Origin: GWF2-38-69 sp965228125
GTDB lineage: Bacteria > Verrucomicrobiota > Lentisphaeria > Victivallales > GWF2-38-69
Assembly (NCBI GenBank): GCA_965228125.1
Contig: OZ245791.1
Coordinates: 2,294,001-2,358,000 of the forward strand
Length of the DNA stretch: 64,000 bases
Direction of reading: 5' to 3'
The notes below the pieces were generated by a model, which did not search any database, had not been told where the DNA came from, and saw only the letters and a program-made list of their open reading frames with translations. The translations under genes and the position numbers were made by a program. Positions 17,254 through 27,600 of the stretch are shown here, piece by piece; position 1 is the first letter of the stretch; every line of letters begins with the position of its first letter.

Positions 17254-18747
17254 ATGGGTTTCGGGATATTAAATTATGTGGTTCTAGGACTTTATCTGAT
17301 TTCTACTGTTGGAATAGGAGTCTATTTCTCCAAACGAAGCGGAAAAGACACTGATAATTTCTTTAAGGCAGGTGGAAGAGTACCGGGCTGGGCTGTTGGT
17401 GTGAGTATATTTGCTACAACTTTAAGTGCAATAACTTTTATGTCTATCCCTGCGAAAGCGTTCAGGACAGACTGGGCTTTTATGGGAAATAACTTCGCAA
17501 TAATAGCTATAACACCAATAGTTATAACATTTTTTGTTCCTTTTTTCAGAAAGTTAAAAGTTACAACAGCATACGAATATCTGGAACACCGATTTGACTT
17601 TAAAACCAGAAGTTTAAGCAGTATTATTTTTATGCTATTTCATATAGGAAGAATAGCGATAGTTATATATCTTCCTACTTTGGCAATTGCTTCAGTTTCA
17701 AATATAAACCCATATATAATTGTATTAGCTATAGGAATTTTATGTATTATATCCACATTTCTTGGAGGAGTTGAAGGGGTTATTTGGTGTGATGTCGTTC
17801 AAGGTTTCCTTTTAATGGGCGGAGCACTATTTATTATATTTTTTGGAGTATTCAAAATAAACGGCAATATTACTGAAATAGTTAATGTTTCTATTGAGCA
17901 AGGAAAATTTCTGACTGCTTCAACTTCTGGCTTCAGTTTTTGGAAAGAGACTTTAATAACTTGTTTTATCTGTGGGCTTTTTAATAATATGTATCAGTAT
18001 ATTGGAAGCCAGGATGTAGTTCAAAGATACAACTCAACTTCATCCACTCAAGAAACCAATAAGTCACTTTGGATAAATGCTAAGCTAGCATTCCTGGTTA
18101 TTATAATGTTTTACGGAATGGGAACAGTTCTTTACGTTTTTTATAAACAAAACCCAAGTTTGCTTCCTGTAAACTTCAATATAGATTCTGTTGTTCCATT
18201 CTTTATAATTCATGAAATGCCGGCAGGCCTTGCAGGGCTTCTTGTCGCCGCTATTTTTGCAGCTGCACAATCTACAATATCCAGTAGTTTAAATAGTATA
18301 TCGGCCTGCTATGTTACTGACTTTCAAAGAAGATTGAAGCCGTCTGTAACGGAAAAACACTCAGTTATGACTGCAAGATGGGTAATTATAATATGCGGAC
18401 TGTTCGGGACTATTGCAGCAGCTTATATGGTAGCCACAGATAAGAGCCAGCTACTTAATGCTTTTAATGCACTTCTTGGAATGTTTGGTGGACCGATTGC
18501 CGGAATATTCCTTTTGGGTATTTTTACTAAAAGATCAAATGGGAGCGGTGCTTTCCTGGGGGCTTTCCTAAGTGTAATAGTTGAAGTGCTTTTAAGCAGA
18601 ACAAACATCTATTTTATGTATTATGGAATGGCAGGAGTAGCGGTGAGTTTTGTTTGCGGATACTTCTTAAGTTTCATGTTTAAACATAGTAAGAATGTTG
18701 GTGGGCTTACATATTCTACTGTAAATGAAGAAATTGCACATCAATAA
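17254..18747 (+). CDS. Sodium:solute symporter, probable sialic-acid transporter
   Basis: This 497-residue inner-membrane protein of the SSS family has about 13 membrane segments. It begins Y-V-V-L-G-L-Y-L-I-S-T-V-G-I-G then F-F-K-A-G-G-R-V-P-G-W, the family N-terminal pattern. Near residue 335-350 is A-A-I-F-A-A-A-Q-S-T-I-S-S-S-L-N, where sodium-site serine and threonine residues lie. It starts 10 bp after nanA, so one transcript serves both. SSS proteins next to nanA (SiaT type) import N-acetylneuraminate with sodium. Substrate assignment rests on that context. It ends just before a MITE-like element. Confidence 0.85.
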   Translation: MGFGILNYVVLGLYLISTVGIGVYFSKRSGKDTDNFFKAGGRVPGWAVGVSIFATTLSAITFMSIPAKAFRTDWAFMGNNFAIIAITPIVITFFVPFFRKLKVTTAYEYLEHRFDFKTRSLSSIIFMLFHIGRIAIVIYLPTLAIASVSNINPYIIVLAIGILCIISTFLGGVEGVIWCDVVQGFLLMGGALFIIFFGVFKINGNITEIVNVSIEQGKFLTASTSGFSFWKETLITCFICGLFNNMYQYIGSQDVVQRYNSTSSTQETNKSLWINAKLAFLVIIMFYGMGTVLYVFYKQNPSLLPVNFNIDSVVPFFIIHEMPAGLAGLLVAAIFAAAQSTISSSLNSISACYVTDFQRRLKPSVTEKHSVMTARWVIIICGLFGTIAAAYMVATDKSQLLNAFNALLGMFGGPIAGIFLLGIFTKRSNGSGAFLGAFLSVIVEVLLSRTNIYFMYYGMAGVAVSFVCGYFLSFMFKHSKNVGGLTYSTVNEEIAHQ

Positions 18748-18753
18748 TTAAAT

Positions 18754-18914
18754 TAGTCGTTCTTGAAAAACCCTATGTTTCTGATTTCAGTTAAAAATTA
18801 TAAATATCCTGAGAGGCAAAGTTAGTCTTTCAGGGAGTGTTTCTTCTGTCCAAAATGTAAAAATGGCTGTTTTTAGAACGAAGACAAAAAATAGGGGTTT
18901 TTCAAAACCGACTA
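18754..18914. mobile_element. MITE-like element with imperfect terminal inverted repeats
   Basis: The left end TAGTCGTTCTTGAAAAACCC (18754-18773) and the right end, read inverted from 18914, TAGTCGGTTTTGAAAAACCC, match at 18 of 20 positions, and weaker pairing continues inward. The 161-bp segment has no gene. It lies 7 bp after the transporter stop. No transposase is present, so if mobile it needs a helper; it may alternatively be a structured 3' RNA. Confidence 0.5.
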
Positions 18915-18919
18915 TAAGC

Positions 18920-18953
18920 CACGGGCAAGATGCCCGTGAGGGGCAATTGCCCC
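18920..18953. repeat. REP-like double palindrome between convergent genes
   Basis: CACGGGCA-AGA-TGCCCGTG (18920-18938) is a perfect 8-bp hairpin, directly followed by the 14-bp palindrome GGGGCAATTGCCCC (18940-18953). The GC content stands out from the surroundings. The position between two converging genes suggests a bidirectional transcription stop or a repetitive extragenic palindrome, though no T-tract is present. Confidence 0.65.
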
Positions 18954-18967
18954 CTCTCTGGACTTTC

Positions 18968-19642
18968 TTATCGTTTAATGCCGTAGAACCCTGCTTGCAT
19001 ATATGACATCCAAAAGAGTTCAACGACGGCAAAGCCTGTTTGTCTCATTAAGTCAATGTGTTCAGAAATCCTGATAGGGTAGTAATTATTATCGAATCTG
19101 TTTAGATGTTTCTGGACACATAGTTTATCCCGTCCGTTTTTTTCCTGGAACTCTCCCCATCGTCTTAAGGCGTTTTCATTCCCTGTGTCGCTATCGAATT
19201 TAATATTTTCAAAGGTAATATATAGCCCATTATCATTAAGAAGGTCATAGCATTTTTGGGTCGCTTTCTTTCTCTCGTCTGCTCTCATGTAATGATGGCT
19301 TTGAATCGCTGAAATGATATCGGGTTTAATATTGTCTTTTAAACTGGCTGTATCGTATTTTCCAACAATCTCTACTTGTGGGACATTAAACCTTTTTTTG
19401 CAGGTTTCTAACATCTTATCTGACGGGTCTGCCAGATAGAATTTGTAATCCGGAAACTCTACCAATGCTTTTTCAATCAGGCTGCCTGTCCCGCATCCAG
19501 TATCCAGCCAAATTTTTCTGCGCCCGGATATGGATTTTACCAAATTTATTGTTTCGGCATGAAACCAATTATAATATGGAATCGTTTTTGTTATCTCATC
19601 TTCGTAATCAGATGAGTTATGTGAAGAAAGATTATCAGTCAT
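18968..19642 (-). CDS. Class I SAM-dependent methyltransferase
   Basis: This 224-residue protein has the AdoMet-binding motif I, W-L-D-T-G-C-G-T-G-S-L near residue 44, an acidic end of strand 2 (Y-L-A-D-P-S-D-K-M) and a motif IV-like segment (D-I-I-S-A-I-Q-S-H-H-Y-M). The pattern resembles small-molecule methyltransferases of the UbiE/TehB type. The substrate is unknown and the neighbours (RsgA upstream, hairpins downstream) give no clue. It has no signal peptide and should be cytoplasmic. The ATG overlaps no other gene. Confidence 0.8.
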   Translation of the reverse strand: MTDNLSSHNSSDYEDEITKTIPYYNWFHAETINLVKSISGRRKIWLDTGCGTGSLIEKALVEFPDYKFYLADPSDKMLETCKKRFNVPQVEIVGKYDTASLKDNIKPDIISAIQSHHYMRADERKKATQKCYDLLNDNGLYITFENIKFDSDTGNENALRRWGEFQEKNGRDKLCVQKHLNRFDNNYYPIRISEHIDLMRQTGFAVVELFWMSYMQAGFYGIKR

Positions 19643-19850
19643 TATTTTTTGTTTTTAAGTGTTGTTACTAAAGTTAGTGTTTGCAGATAATTTTTCCATC
19701 GATATTTACTGTTTCAAGAAACATTGCTTGCGGTCTAACCCAAAGCGCGATAGAGAACCAGTTCTTCTAAAGTTTCGCTGTGATGTGCCACGCCAATTAT
19801 TTTGTAGAAATTGCCTCTGTAGTGCTGATACTTACCGATTTTCATAGAGT

Positions 19851-20921
19851 TCAATAAATCCTGTCTTTTTTTAAAGTTTTTGCATACTTGCTGATATTTT
19901 TCCAGCGTGCTTTTTCAATCGCGCTTGCTTTCATAGTTTGGCGGTCTGACAAGTACGCATATTCTTTTTTAAGCTTTAAATAGTTTTCAAAACGCTTTTT
20001 CTCAAGAGTACCATTGTTGATAGCTTCCTGTATGGCACAACCTGATTCATTTTCGTGGCTGCAATCTTTGAAACGGCAGTTATTTGCCAGTTCTGCAACG
20101 TCTTCAAAAACCTGTTCAAGCCCTTCTTCGTCGCCCCAGACCTGTATTTCACGCATTCCGGGTGTATCAATAACCATTCCTCCATCAGGAAGGAATATTA
20201 GTTCACGAAATGTAGTAGTGTGACGCCCCCGACTACCCAATTTACTTACTTCATTTACTTTTAGGCGATCAGTCCCGAGCAGGGAATTAATGATGGTAGA
20301 TTTGCCAACTCCTGAAGAACCTAAAAATGCGATTGTCTTTCCAGGTTTAATATATTTTCTCAGCTTATCCAAGTCTTCTTGATTGTAAGCACTAAGGGCA
20401 TAAACATCTACGCCTGTGGCAGTAGATTCAACCTCATCCTTTAGCTTTTCAGATTCAGGGCATAAATCGGATTTATTTAGAAGTATAACCGGTACGGCTC
20501 CGCTGTCCCAGGCGATGGACATATACCGTTCAATTCTTCTCAAATTATAGTTAAAGTCTAAGCTGGTGATAATAAATATGGTATCGATATTTACTGCGAC
20601 AGGTTGTTCTTCTGTAATTTCGCTTGCTGCTTTACGGCTAAAGGTGCTTTTTCTTGGCAGAACGGCATGAATCATTGCCTTTTTTTCGTTAGGAATAATA
20701 GAGGTTACAACCCAGTCGCCGACCGTTGGAAATTGGTTTTTGTTATTATTCTCGAATCTGAACTTGCCCTTTACTTTGCATGAAAACTCACCCGTATCGT
20801 TACATGCTATGTAAGTTTCTCTATCTTCACGTATTATTCTCATTACAGAATAATCCTGATTTCGGTATTGTTCGAAATGGGTTTCAAAAAATGAATTCCA
20901 TCCTAAATCTGTCATTTGCAT
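19851..20921 (-). CDS. rsgA: Ribosome small-subunit maturation GTPase RsgA
   Basis: RsgA is a circularly permuted GTPase that checks late assembly of the 30S subunit. The 356-residue protein shows the permuted order: G4 N-K-S-D at 149-152, then G1 G-S-S-G-V-G-K-S at 201-208, G3 D-T-P-G at 252-255. The C-terminal zinc knuckle has Cys282, Cys287, His289 and Cys295. An OB-fold domain occupies the first 100 residues. Length is typical, slightly longer than E. coli. It is upstream of the methyltransferase with a 208-bp gap, so they are probably separate units. Confidence 0.95.
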   Translation of the reverse strand: MQMTDLGWNSFFETHFEQYRNQDYSVMRIIREDRETYIACNDTGEFSCKVKGKFRFENNNKNQFPTVGDWVVTSIIPNEKKAMIHAVLPRKSTFSRKAASEITEEQPVAVNIDTIFIITSLDFNYNLRRIERYMSIAWDSGAVPVILLNKSDLCPESEKLKDEVESTATGVDVYALSAYNQEDLDKLRKYIKPGKTIAFLGSSGVGKSTIINSLLGTDRLKVNEVSKLGSRGRHTTTFRELIFLPDGGMVIDTPGMREIQVWGDEEGLEQVFEDVAELANNCRFKDCSHENESGCAIQEAINNGTLEKKRFENYLKLKKEYAYLSDRQTMKASAIEKARWKNISKYAKTLKKDRIY

Positions 20922-21281
20922 ATTCCACTGATCCCTTTCTGCTCTTGATTAGATGCCTTGTTATCTACATTTTCAGCATCATAATGTATTTTGTCCCTGC
21001 AACTTAAGCTTCACATAACAATACTGATTAACAATGAAAATGAAAGAGATATTTTTTATGAGTAGCAGGGAAAGGTGGAGAAGACATGGCAAAATTAGAT
21101 GTTAGGTTCGTGACTTTAGATGTGAAGAGAGGGAAGAGATGAGGAATGTATTATGCAGGGAAGGCGCCTGTGGGACGGGTTTTTCAGGAGTTTCACGGAA
21201 GTGATATTGAATTCCTGTTGCTGGCGAAGAAGAATATTCATAATAAGAATGAAACTATTATAAAAAAAGGAGAGATGTTTG
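20922..21281. other. Intergenic stretch between divergent genes
   Basis: The 360 bp between rsgA and the exported nucleosidase gene must hold both promoters. I see no convincing -35/-10 pair, RNA gene or conserved frame. The only clear signal is the AAGGAG ribosome site at 21268-21273. Confidence 0.45.
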
Positions 21282-22121
21282 ATGAAGAGGTTTGTTTTGA
21301 TGCTGATAATGTCGTTTTTTATCATAACTTTTTATGCAGTGGCAGAATCAGAATCCACGCCTGTCAGGGAGCGCATAGGGATCATGAGCGCAATGGACGA
21401 AGAAAGCGCGAGCATTCTTCCTTTGATCAAAAATCAAAAATCGGAGATAGTGGCTGAAAGGAAGTTTTATACAGGTACGATTAATGGGACTCCTGTAGTG
21501 CTTGTGTCATCCATGTACGGAAAAGTAGCCGCGGCATGTACAGCAACGATTCTGATAAATGAATTTGAAGTCAACAGAGTCGTTTTTATAGGCGTTGCCG
21601 GTTCTGTTTCAAATAAACTCGATGTCGGAGACATAGTGATCTCTGATAAGCTTTACCAGCATGATATTGATGGGACTCCTCTTTTTAAGAAGTATGAAAT
21701 CCCTCTCACAGGAGAAATTTTCATTAAAGCCGATAAAAATCTTGTTGCCAAGAGCAAAAGCGCATGTGAAATGTTTTTCGAAAAGCAGTTCAAGGAGATA
21801 AACAAGAATGAGTTAAAGAAACTCCACGTAGAAAAACCTGCTGCTTATGTAGGAATAATAGCTACAGGGGATCAGTTCATATCCAGAAAGGAACAAAGTG
21901 AACCTTTTCTGAAAGATGTTCCTGATACAATGGCTGTCGAAATGGAAGGCGCTGCCGTAGCGCAGGTCTGCGATTCATTCCGAGTCCCGTTTGTCGTGAT
22001 AAGGATTATTTCAGACAAGGCTAACCATGATTCGCCAGTTGACTTTGGACTCTTCATAGCAACTGTGATCAAGAATTACTCCAGAGGCATTATAGAAAAC
22101 TTTTTCAGCACAGCCAGATAA
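21282..22121 (+). CDS. Exported MTA/SAH-nucleosidase-like protein
   Basis: This protein belongs to the purine-nucleoside phosphorylase / MTA-SAH nucleosidase (Pfs) superfamily. It has the N-terminal G-I-M-S-A-M-D-E-E (residues 33-41), a V-F-I-G-V-A-G-S glycine turn, A-V-E-M-E-G-A-A-V-A-Q-V-C, and R-I-I-S-D-K-A-N carrying the catalytic Asp. Such enzymes release adenine from methylthioadenosine or S-adenosylhomocysteine. Unusually it starts with a hydrophobic signal peptide (MKRFVLMLIMSFFIITFYAV), so the product is probably periplasmic. I chose ATG 21282, with AAGGAG at 21268-21273, over the TTG directly before it. A mid-domain insertion of about 25 residues (EKQFKEINKNELKK) is also unusual. 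It has no clear operon partner. Confidence 0.82.
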   Translation: MKRFVLMLIMSFFIITFYAVAESESTPVRERIGIMSAMDEESASILPLIKNQKSEIVAERKFYTGTINGTPVVLVSSMYGKVAAACTATILINEFEVNRVVFIGVAGSVSNKLDVGDIVISDKLYQHDIDGTPLFKKYEIPLTGEIFIKADKNLVAKSKSACEMFFEKQFKEINKNELKKLHVEKPAAYVGIIATGDQFISRKEQSEPFLKDVPDTMAVEMEGAAVAQVCDSFRVPFVVIRIISDKANHDSPVDFGLFIATVIKNYSRGIIENFFSTAR

Positions 22122-22169
22122 TATAAGAAATAAATATCCTTGGTTTATTAGAAGAAGAGGCAGGAAAGA

Positions 22170-24359
22170 TCAGTGGATATTTGGAGGCACCAGTCTATTT
22201 TCGTTTCTGAAAATAACATTGAATCCCTTGCCAATCTGTTCAAAGGCTTTATTTCTCAATGGAAAGGTGGTTGAGGATAAATCGTTACTACAGTTTATGG
22301 ATATTCCGTTCTCGTGTTCCTGTGTATATACGATTATCATATTATTCCTGCTGAAATGTTTTTCGAGTTTAATTGGCGCTTTTTCCAGCATGGGGTGATA
22401 TGAGATAGACCCTTTTCGGGAAGAGTTAAGTATTATGAGGTCGTTAGACTCTATATTGCGTGATAAGACGAGAAAGTCCTCCCAGTCGGAAAAAGAAATA
22501 TATGAAGGGGAAACATTGATTTTATTTTTCTTCAATATCTCCTTCATTACATAATGTGTTTTTTGTTCGGCAAAGACCATAATGGGCAGAGTATATTCCT
22601 GAGAGATTCTGGCTATTTTTTGAACCAGAAGGTCAAAGCCATATTCCCGTTCTGTAAAAGGAGGAGCGATAAAAACCAATTTGTTTTTGTCTATGAGATG
22701 CCTAACAAAGCGGCAGACAAAAATATTTTTGTCCAGCAAGTCAACTATGGAATTGATTTTTTCGCCAAAGAGTTTGTCAAAGAATCCTGTTTTTTGCTGC
22801 CATGCCATGACTACTATGTCTGCCATGATCTCACGGGAAGTCCTTACGATGCCGCTTGCGGGATTGTGGTCTATTGTAGCAATGGTATTTACCTTTATTT
22901 CAGAGGCCGATGCTTGTTTGACATATTCTTTGAGCTTTTTCTGATATTTCAATACGTTAAGTTCGGCTTCGCTATTATTAGGAACCACTGAGAGCATAGT
23001 GATTGGGTTTGCTGATTTTTTGTCTTTAATTAGAGACGCAAATTCTAAGAGTTTGTCAACTTCAGGAAAAGCAGATACAGGGATAAGGATATGCTCATTT
23101 GAAGATAGCTCCTGAATAGCATTTTTTGACTCTTCCTCTTCTTCTTTCAAAGCTAATTCTTTTGCTGCTTTTTCTGTAGTAAAAGACGCGAACAGGCAAG
23201 TTACCAAAATCAATATGATCGTGCCGTTAAAGACATTAATATTAAGAATTTTTGCCTGATATCCTACCAGGATTACAGCAAGGGTCGCCGCGGCATGCGC
23301 ACTGCTAAGGCCAAAAATAAGCCTGCGCTGAGCACCGGAGTATTTAAAAATCAGCTGTGTAAAAAGCGCGGCTATCCATTTTCCTGTCACCGCAATTGCC
23401 GTGAGGACGGCAGCTACAATAATAGCTCTGGGCGAATCAAAGATGACTTTTAGATTAACGAGCATTCCTACAGATATAAGGAAGAATGGTATAAACAGGG
23501 AATTTCCAATAAATTCGATACGATTCATCAAGGCTGAAGATTGAGGGATAAGAGGGTTTAGCGCCAAACCCGCGGCGAAAGCTCCGATTATCGGTTCAAG
23601 CCCCGCCGTTTCAGCTAAAAAAGCTGAAAAGAATACCACAGAAAGCACGAATATATAATGAGCATATTTTTCACTTTCCAGCTTTTGGAAGAACCACTTT
23701 GCTATACGAGGGATTACGAGGAATACTATCGCGGTAAATACAACTAAAGAAACGCCTAGTTTTATCCAAAAGGTGTGATCCAGGCCGCCTTTGCTGTTTC
23801 CCATGACAATTGCAAGGATAAGAAGGACAGCTGTATCGGTCAAAATTGTTCCACCGACAGTGATGGCTACAGCCTGATTTTTGCCTAAACCAAGTTTATT
23901 TACGATAGGATAGGCAACAAGTGTGTGTGTAGCGAACATGCTTGCGGTAAGCAAGCTGGCATTAAAATCGTATTTCAAAAGACAGTAACAGACAGGAAAT
24001 CCTATGCCCAGGGGAAAAATAAAAGTAAAAAACCCAAAGAGAATACTCTTATGTTTATAGGTTTTAAATTCGTTTATATCCAGTTCCAGCCCGGCTATGA
24101 ACATTATATAAAGCAAACCGATAGTTGAAAATAGATCCACCGCTGAACTTTTTGACAGAATATTTAAGCCATAGGGGCCAATGATAGTTCCTGATATTAT
24201 TAAGCCTATAATTCCAGGGATATGGATTTTTTTCAAGATTATCGGCGCCAGTAGGATTATAAAGAGAACAAGAGAGAATATTAAAACAGGATTGTGGAGA
24301 GGCAGTACCAGATCATGCATCAAAGGTTTCAAGTATTCAACCATGTTATAGACTGCCAA
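22170..24359 (-). CDS. Kef-type CPA2 cation:proton antiporter with C-terminal USP-like domains
   Basis: This 729-residue protein has about 12 membrane segments in residues 20-400 typical of monovalent cation:proton antiporter-2 transporters: G-L-I-I-S-G-T-I-I-G-P-Y-G-L early, A-G-L-E-L-D, and G-A-F-A-A-G-L-A-L near 270. A soluble tail from about 430 carries two universal-stress-protein-like halves (I-L-I-P-V-S-A-F-P-E-V-D-K-L; A-D-I-V-V-M-A-W). It should exchange K+ or Na+ for protons, with the tail sensing nucleotide or stress. No RCK/TrkA-N domain is seen. Fragments of this gene (around 22759-22837 and 24163-24225) recur at 24521-24600 and 29113-29176, evidence of a duplicated copy. Confidence 0.85.
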   Translation of the reverse strand: MAVYNMVEYLKPLMHDLVLPLHNPVLIFSLVLFIILLAPIILKKIHIPGIIGLIISGTIIGPYGLNILSKSSAVDLFSTIGLLYIMFIAGLELDINEFKTYKHKSILFGFFTFIFPLGIGFPVCYCLLKYDFNASLLTASMFATHTLVAYPIVNKLGLGKNQAVAITVGGTILTDTAVLLILAIVMGNSKGGLDHTFWIKLGVSLVVFTAIVFLVIPRIAKWFFQKLESEKYAHYIFVLSVVFFSAFLAETAGLEPIIGAFAAGLALNPLIPQSSALMNRIEFIGNSLFIPFFLISVGMLVNLKVIFDSPRAIIVAAVLTAIAVTGKWIAALFTQLIFKYSGAQRRLIFGLSSAHAAATLAVILVGYQAKILNINVFNGTIILILVTCLFASFTTEKAAKELALKEEEEESKNAIQELSSNEHILIPVSAFPEVDKLLEFASLIKDKKSANPITMLSVVPNNSEAELNVLKYQKKLKEYVKQASASEIKVNTIATIDHNPASGIVRTSREIMADIVVMAWQQKTGFFDKLFGEKINSIVDLLDKNIFVCRFVRHLIDKNKLVFIAPPFTEREYGFDLLVQKIARISQEYTLPIMVFAEQKTHYVMKEILKKNKINVSPSYISFSDWEDFLVLSRNIESNDLIILNSSRKGSISYHPMLEKAPIKLEKHFSRNNMIIVYTQEHENGISINCSNDLSSTTFPLRNKAFEQIGKGFNVIFRNENRLVPPNIH

Positions 24360-24456
24360 TTTAGTTTGTTTCCTAAAAACAGGGTAAATTTATAAACAAA
24401 ATACTCTTTTTCAAATCAGGAAAAGGCATTCTAAATGAGCCAGAACTAAATAACCA

Positions 24457-24529
24457 ATGGTTATCTTTCTGATACTTTGAAGTTTAAAAATAATACCAGA
24501 TTCTTTTATAATCTTCTATGTTTTCGCCA
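24457..24529 (-). repeat. 73-bp direct repeat of the KamA-gene 3' end, distal copy
   Basis: This stretch is identical over 73 bp to 29173-29245, which covers the last 15 codons and the downstream flank of the aminomutase gene. Here it is non-coding and continuous with the antiporter's upstream region. Its last 9 bp, TTTTCGCCA, are shared with the next repeat. Confidence 0.95.
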
Positions 24530-24600
24530 AAGAGTTTGTCAAAGAATCCTATTTTTTTGCTGCCATGCCATGACTACTATGTCTGCCATGATTTCACGGG
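24521..24600 (-). repeat. Fragment of the antiporter gene (copy of 22759-22837)
   Basis: This 80-bp stretch copies the USP-domain part of the antiporter gene with two substitutions and one single-base gap. It overlaps the end of the FecR-type gene by 7 bp and joins the 73-bp repeat through the shared TTTTCGCCA. Confidence 0.92.
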
Positions 24601-27600
24601 CGTTCCGTCCTAGCCAGCGATGCTTCGTACTTGTTTTTAGCCTTTATAAAATAGGCATAGGCCTGCCGCCCTTCAGGGGTGTCTCCTTTACCTGCGGACA
24701 TGAGTTTTGCCATGGCGTTGTATGCGTCCATGTACTCTTTGTATGCATTAGATGCCGTTGGATCATGAATAAGTTCTTTATCTATTATAGTCTGATCAAA
24801 AGATTTGGAGTTCTTTTCTGGTTCTGGAGTTATCGTATTTTGATTTGTGGTTGTAGTTTCTGTTTTGTATGTAGAATTATTGCTAATCCCGTCTTTGGAA
24901 TCAAAGTCCTCAGAAACAGGCAGAGAAACACCATCTCCGAAAAGCGATTTTTTGATGCTTATATTATCTATGCCGATACGGGTATTCCATGAATCGAACT
25001 TGAGTATTCCCGTGCCGGAAAATTTCAAAGGTACGGTTCTTTCAATGATTTTACGGTTGTCGCAGAACGCTTTCAGTATATTTCCCTGCAGTACAATTTT
25101 ATAATGCTGCCATCGTTTTGGTTCCCATACTTTACCGGCAACCATTTGTCTGTTTTCGCTATTTTTTCCGACATCTGATGCGGATTGTTTATTAAACCAT
25201 CCGCCAAAAATAATAATATATCCTTCATCTTTTTGATTTCGCAAATAAACATTTATCCCATTGCTTTCACAATAACCGTCAAATTCAATTGTAACATCCT
25301 CCATGGGAATCTGTTTCTTGAGAGCAGCAGATTGATACGATCCTGCATCCCAGTATAACTTCCCGCCACTAAGCACAGCCTTTTTGTCCTGAATCTCCCA
25401 GTTGCCTATGCCCGAATTAAAATTCTCAAAAAAGGGCAGTTTTACTGTATTTGTAGATATTACAGGAGAATTACTCCATAAAGCTGTGCATCTCTGTGTT
25501 GCTTTTAAATGTGATTGATTCTTAAACATTTCAGCAATAATAATATTATGAGTAGTTCTTGGCCAGTTACTAAGTTCTGCTTTTGTAGGTTGACGCGCGT
25601 ATATTGCCTGGCAGGCGTCTGTAATAAATTGAGCATTGCTTTTATTTAAATTTTTATATCCCGGGCTCATTAGGAAATAAGTAATCATTTGTTTACGGGA
25701 TACTCCGTTATTTAAGCGGTTTACCTGAGCCTGAAGCTCCTGGTTTGATGGTTCGCGATGGAGAATACAGTTATAAAGCGAGCGAATAAAAGCACTATTT
25801 GAGGCACAAGGTAAAGCTACAGCCTGTTCAAAGATATTAGAGGTGGCAATTGTACTACTGTTTCCTGAAGATGATTTCACTATCTTTATATTGTCTATAC
25901 CTATTCGGGAATTCCAGGAATCGAACTTGAGTGTTCCCGTTCCGGAAAATTTCAGAGGTACGGTTCTTTCAATGATTTTACGGTTGTCGCAGAACGCTTT
26001 CAGTATATTTCCCTGCAGTACAATTTTATAATGTTGCCATTGCTTGGGTTCCCATACCTTTCCTGAAACCAGTTGTCTGTTTTCATTATTTTTTCCAACA
26101 TCTGATGCGGATTGTTTATTAAACCATCCGCCAAAAATAATAATATATCCTTCATTTTTACTATCTTGCAGATAAACATTTATCCCATTGCTTTCACAAT
26201 AACCGTCAAATTCAATTGTAACATTCTCCATTGGGATCTGCTGTTTGAGAACGGCAGCTTGAGATGTCCAGTATAATTTTTCATTATAAAGGGCAGCATT
26301 TTTGTCTTTAATCTCCCAGTTTCCCAAACCCGAATTAAAATTTTCAAAAAATGGTAGTGATGGGGATGTATTATTCACGGAAACTGGTGTAGTACTGATA
26401 GCATTATTGTTTTCTATATTATTTTCTTCGGTACCAACTTCCCATCCTGCTTTTGCAGGTGTGTCATTATCAACACCAAGCTTGACAAGTTTGTATTTGC
26501 CGTTTTTATCCATAGTTGCCTGCATGCCAGCATTTATCTTTAATTGAGACGTATTGCCGTTTTTGCTTGTTAAATTTACGACGCCTTCGAAAACAGATAC
26601 TTTGGTTTCACCATTATTCGAATCGTAGGAAATATCAAAACTAGTTCCCTCGCAACCAGCTACACTATTGTAAGTTTCAAATGGGCTAGTCGGCTTCCCT
26701 TTAAAAAGTGCCCATATTCGCCCAAAGAAAAGAAAAATACTGTTTTGGTTCTTTTTTTGCGTCTTACTAATTAAACTGAATTTTGTCATAGGACTAATTT
26801 GAAACGACATTTTGGGTCCGGATATTGCTATAATATTTTCTTTACCTGTCATCAAAACATGATCTAATGGAAGAAGTTCTCCTGGATTCAGCATTTTATT
26901 AGCAGTTACATCAAATATCGTACCTGATACTATATGCAGGGAAATGTCCGAGGCAGGCTCTTCTTGTTGGCTGGATCCCATAATTTTAAGTACCTTGTTC
27001 CATATATCATTAGGAAAAGCGGCCCGCTCAGTAATGACAAACGGTCCTTGGCCTGTTTGTGGATTGTGAGGGTGGTTTTTTTGGACAGCACTAAGGCTTA
27101 CTGTTACGGCAAGAACGTATTTACCTCTTATTAGAAAAGCTGTTTTTTCTTCTCCTTGCATCCATTTGTCTTGCGTAAGTGAATCAGTTGAATGCTCAGC
27201 TCCACCATTATCCCGATCCCCGGTAATAACACGCTGATGACGTACTACGTATCCATAATACATGTAACATGCCGTATCATTCCCAATATTTATTTCAATA
27301 TTATTGCCCTCTGTGTGCGTGTTTTCATAGCTTCCGGGTTTGAGGTTCAGAGAACGAAATTCCTTTGCGGTCAACGCCCCCCCGGTAGTTCCGACATGTA
27401 TATTTTCTGTACTTTTTTTGTTGATCTTATTTACGTCTATTTTTAAAGCCATTTTGAATTTATCGCTGAAAATAGCATCTATTGACTGTTTAGCACTTTC
27501 GGGCGTAGAAAAGGCAAATACTGTGTAATCGATAGAATGTGATCCCCAGTCGGTTGTGAACCGATTTTTGACATCTGAATACTCCGTCCATCCTCCGGAA

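Noticed and set aside
18787..19032. Minus-strand 81-codon frame spanning the MITE and hairpins
   Set aside because: It reads through palindromic repeat DNA and overlaps the methyltransferase gene in another frame; composition is that of translated repeats.
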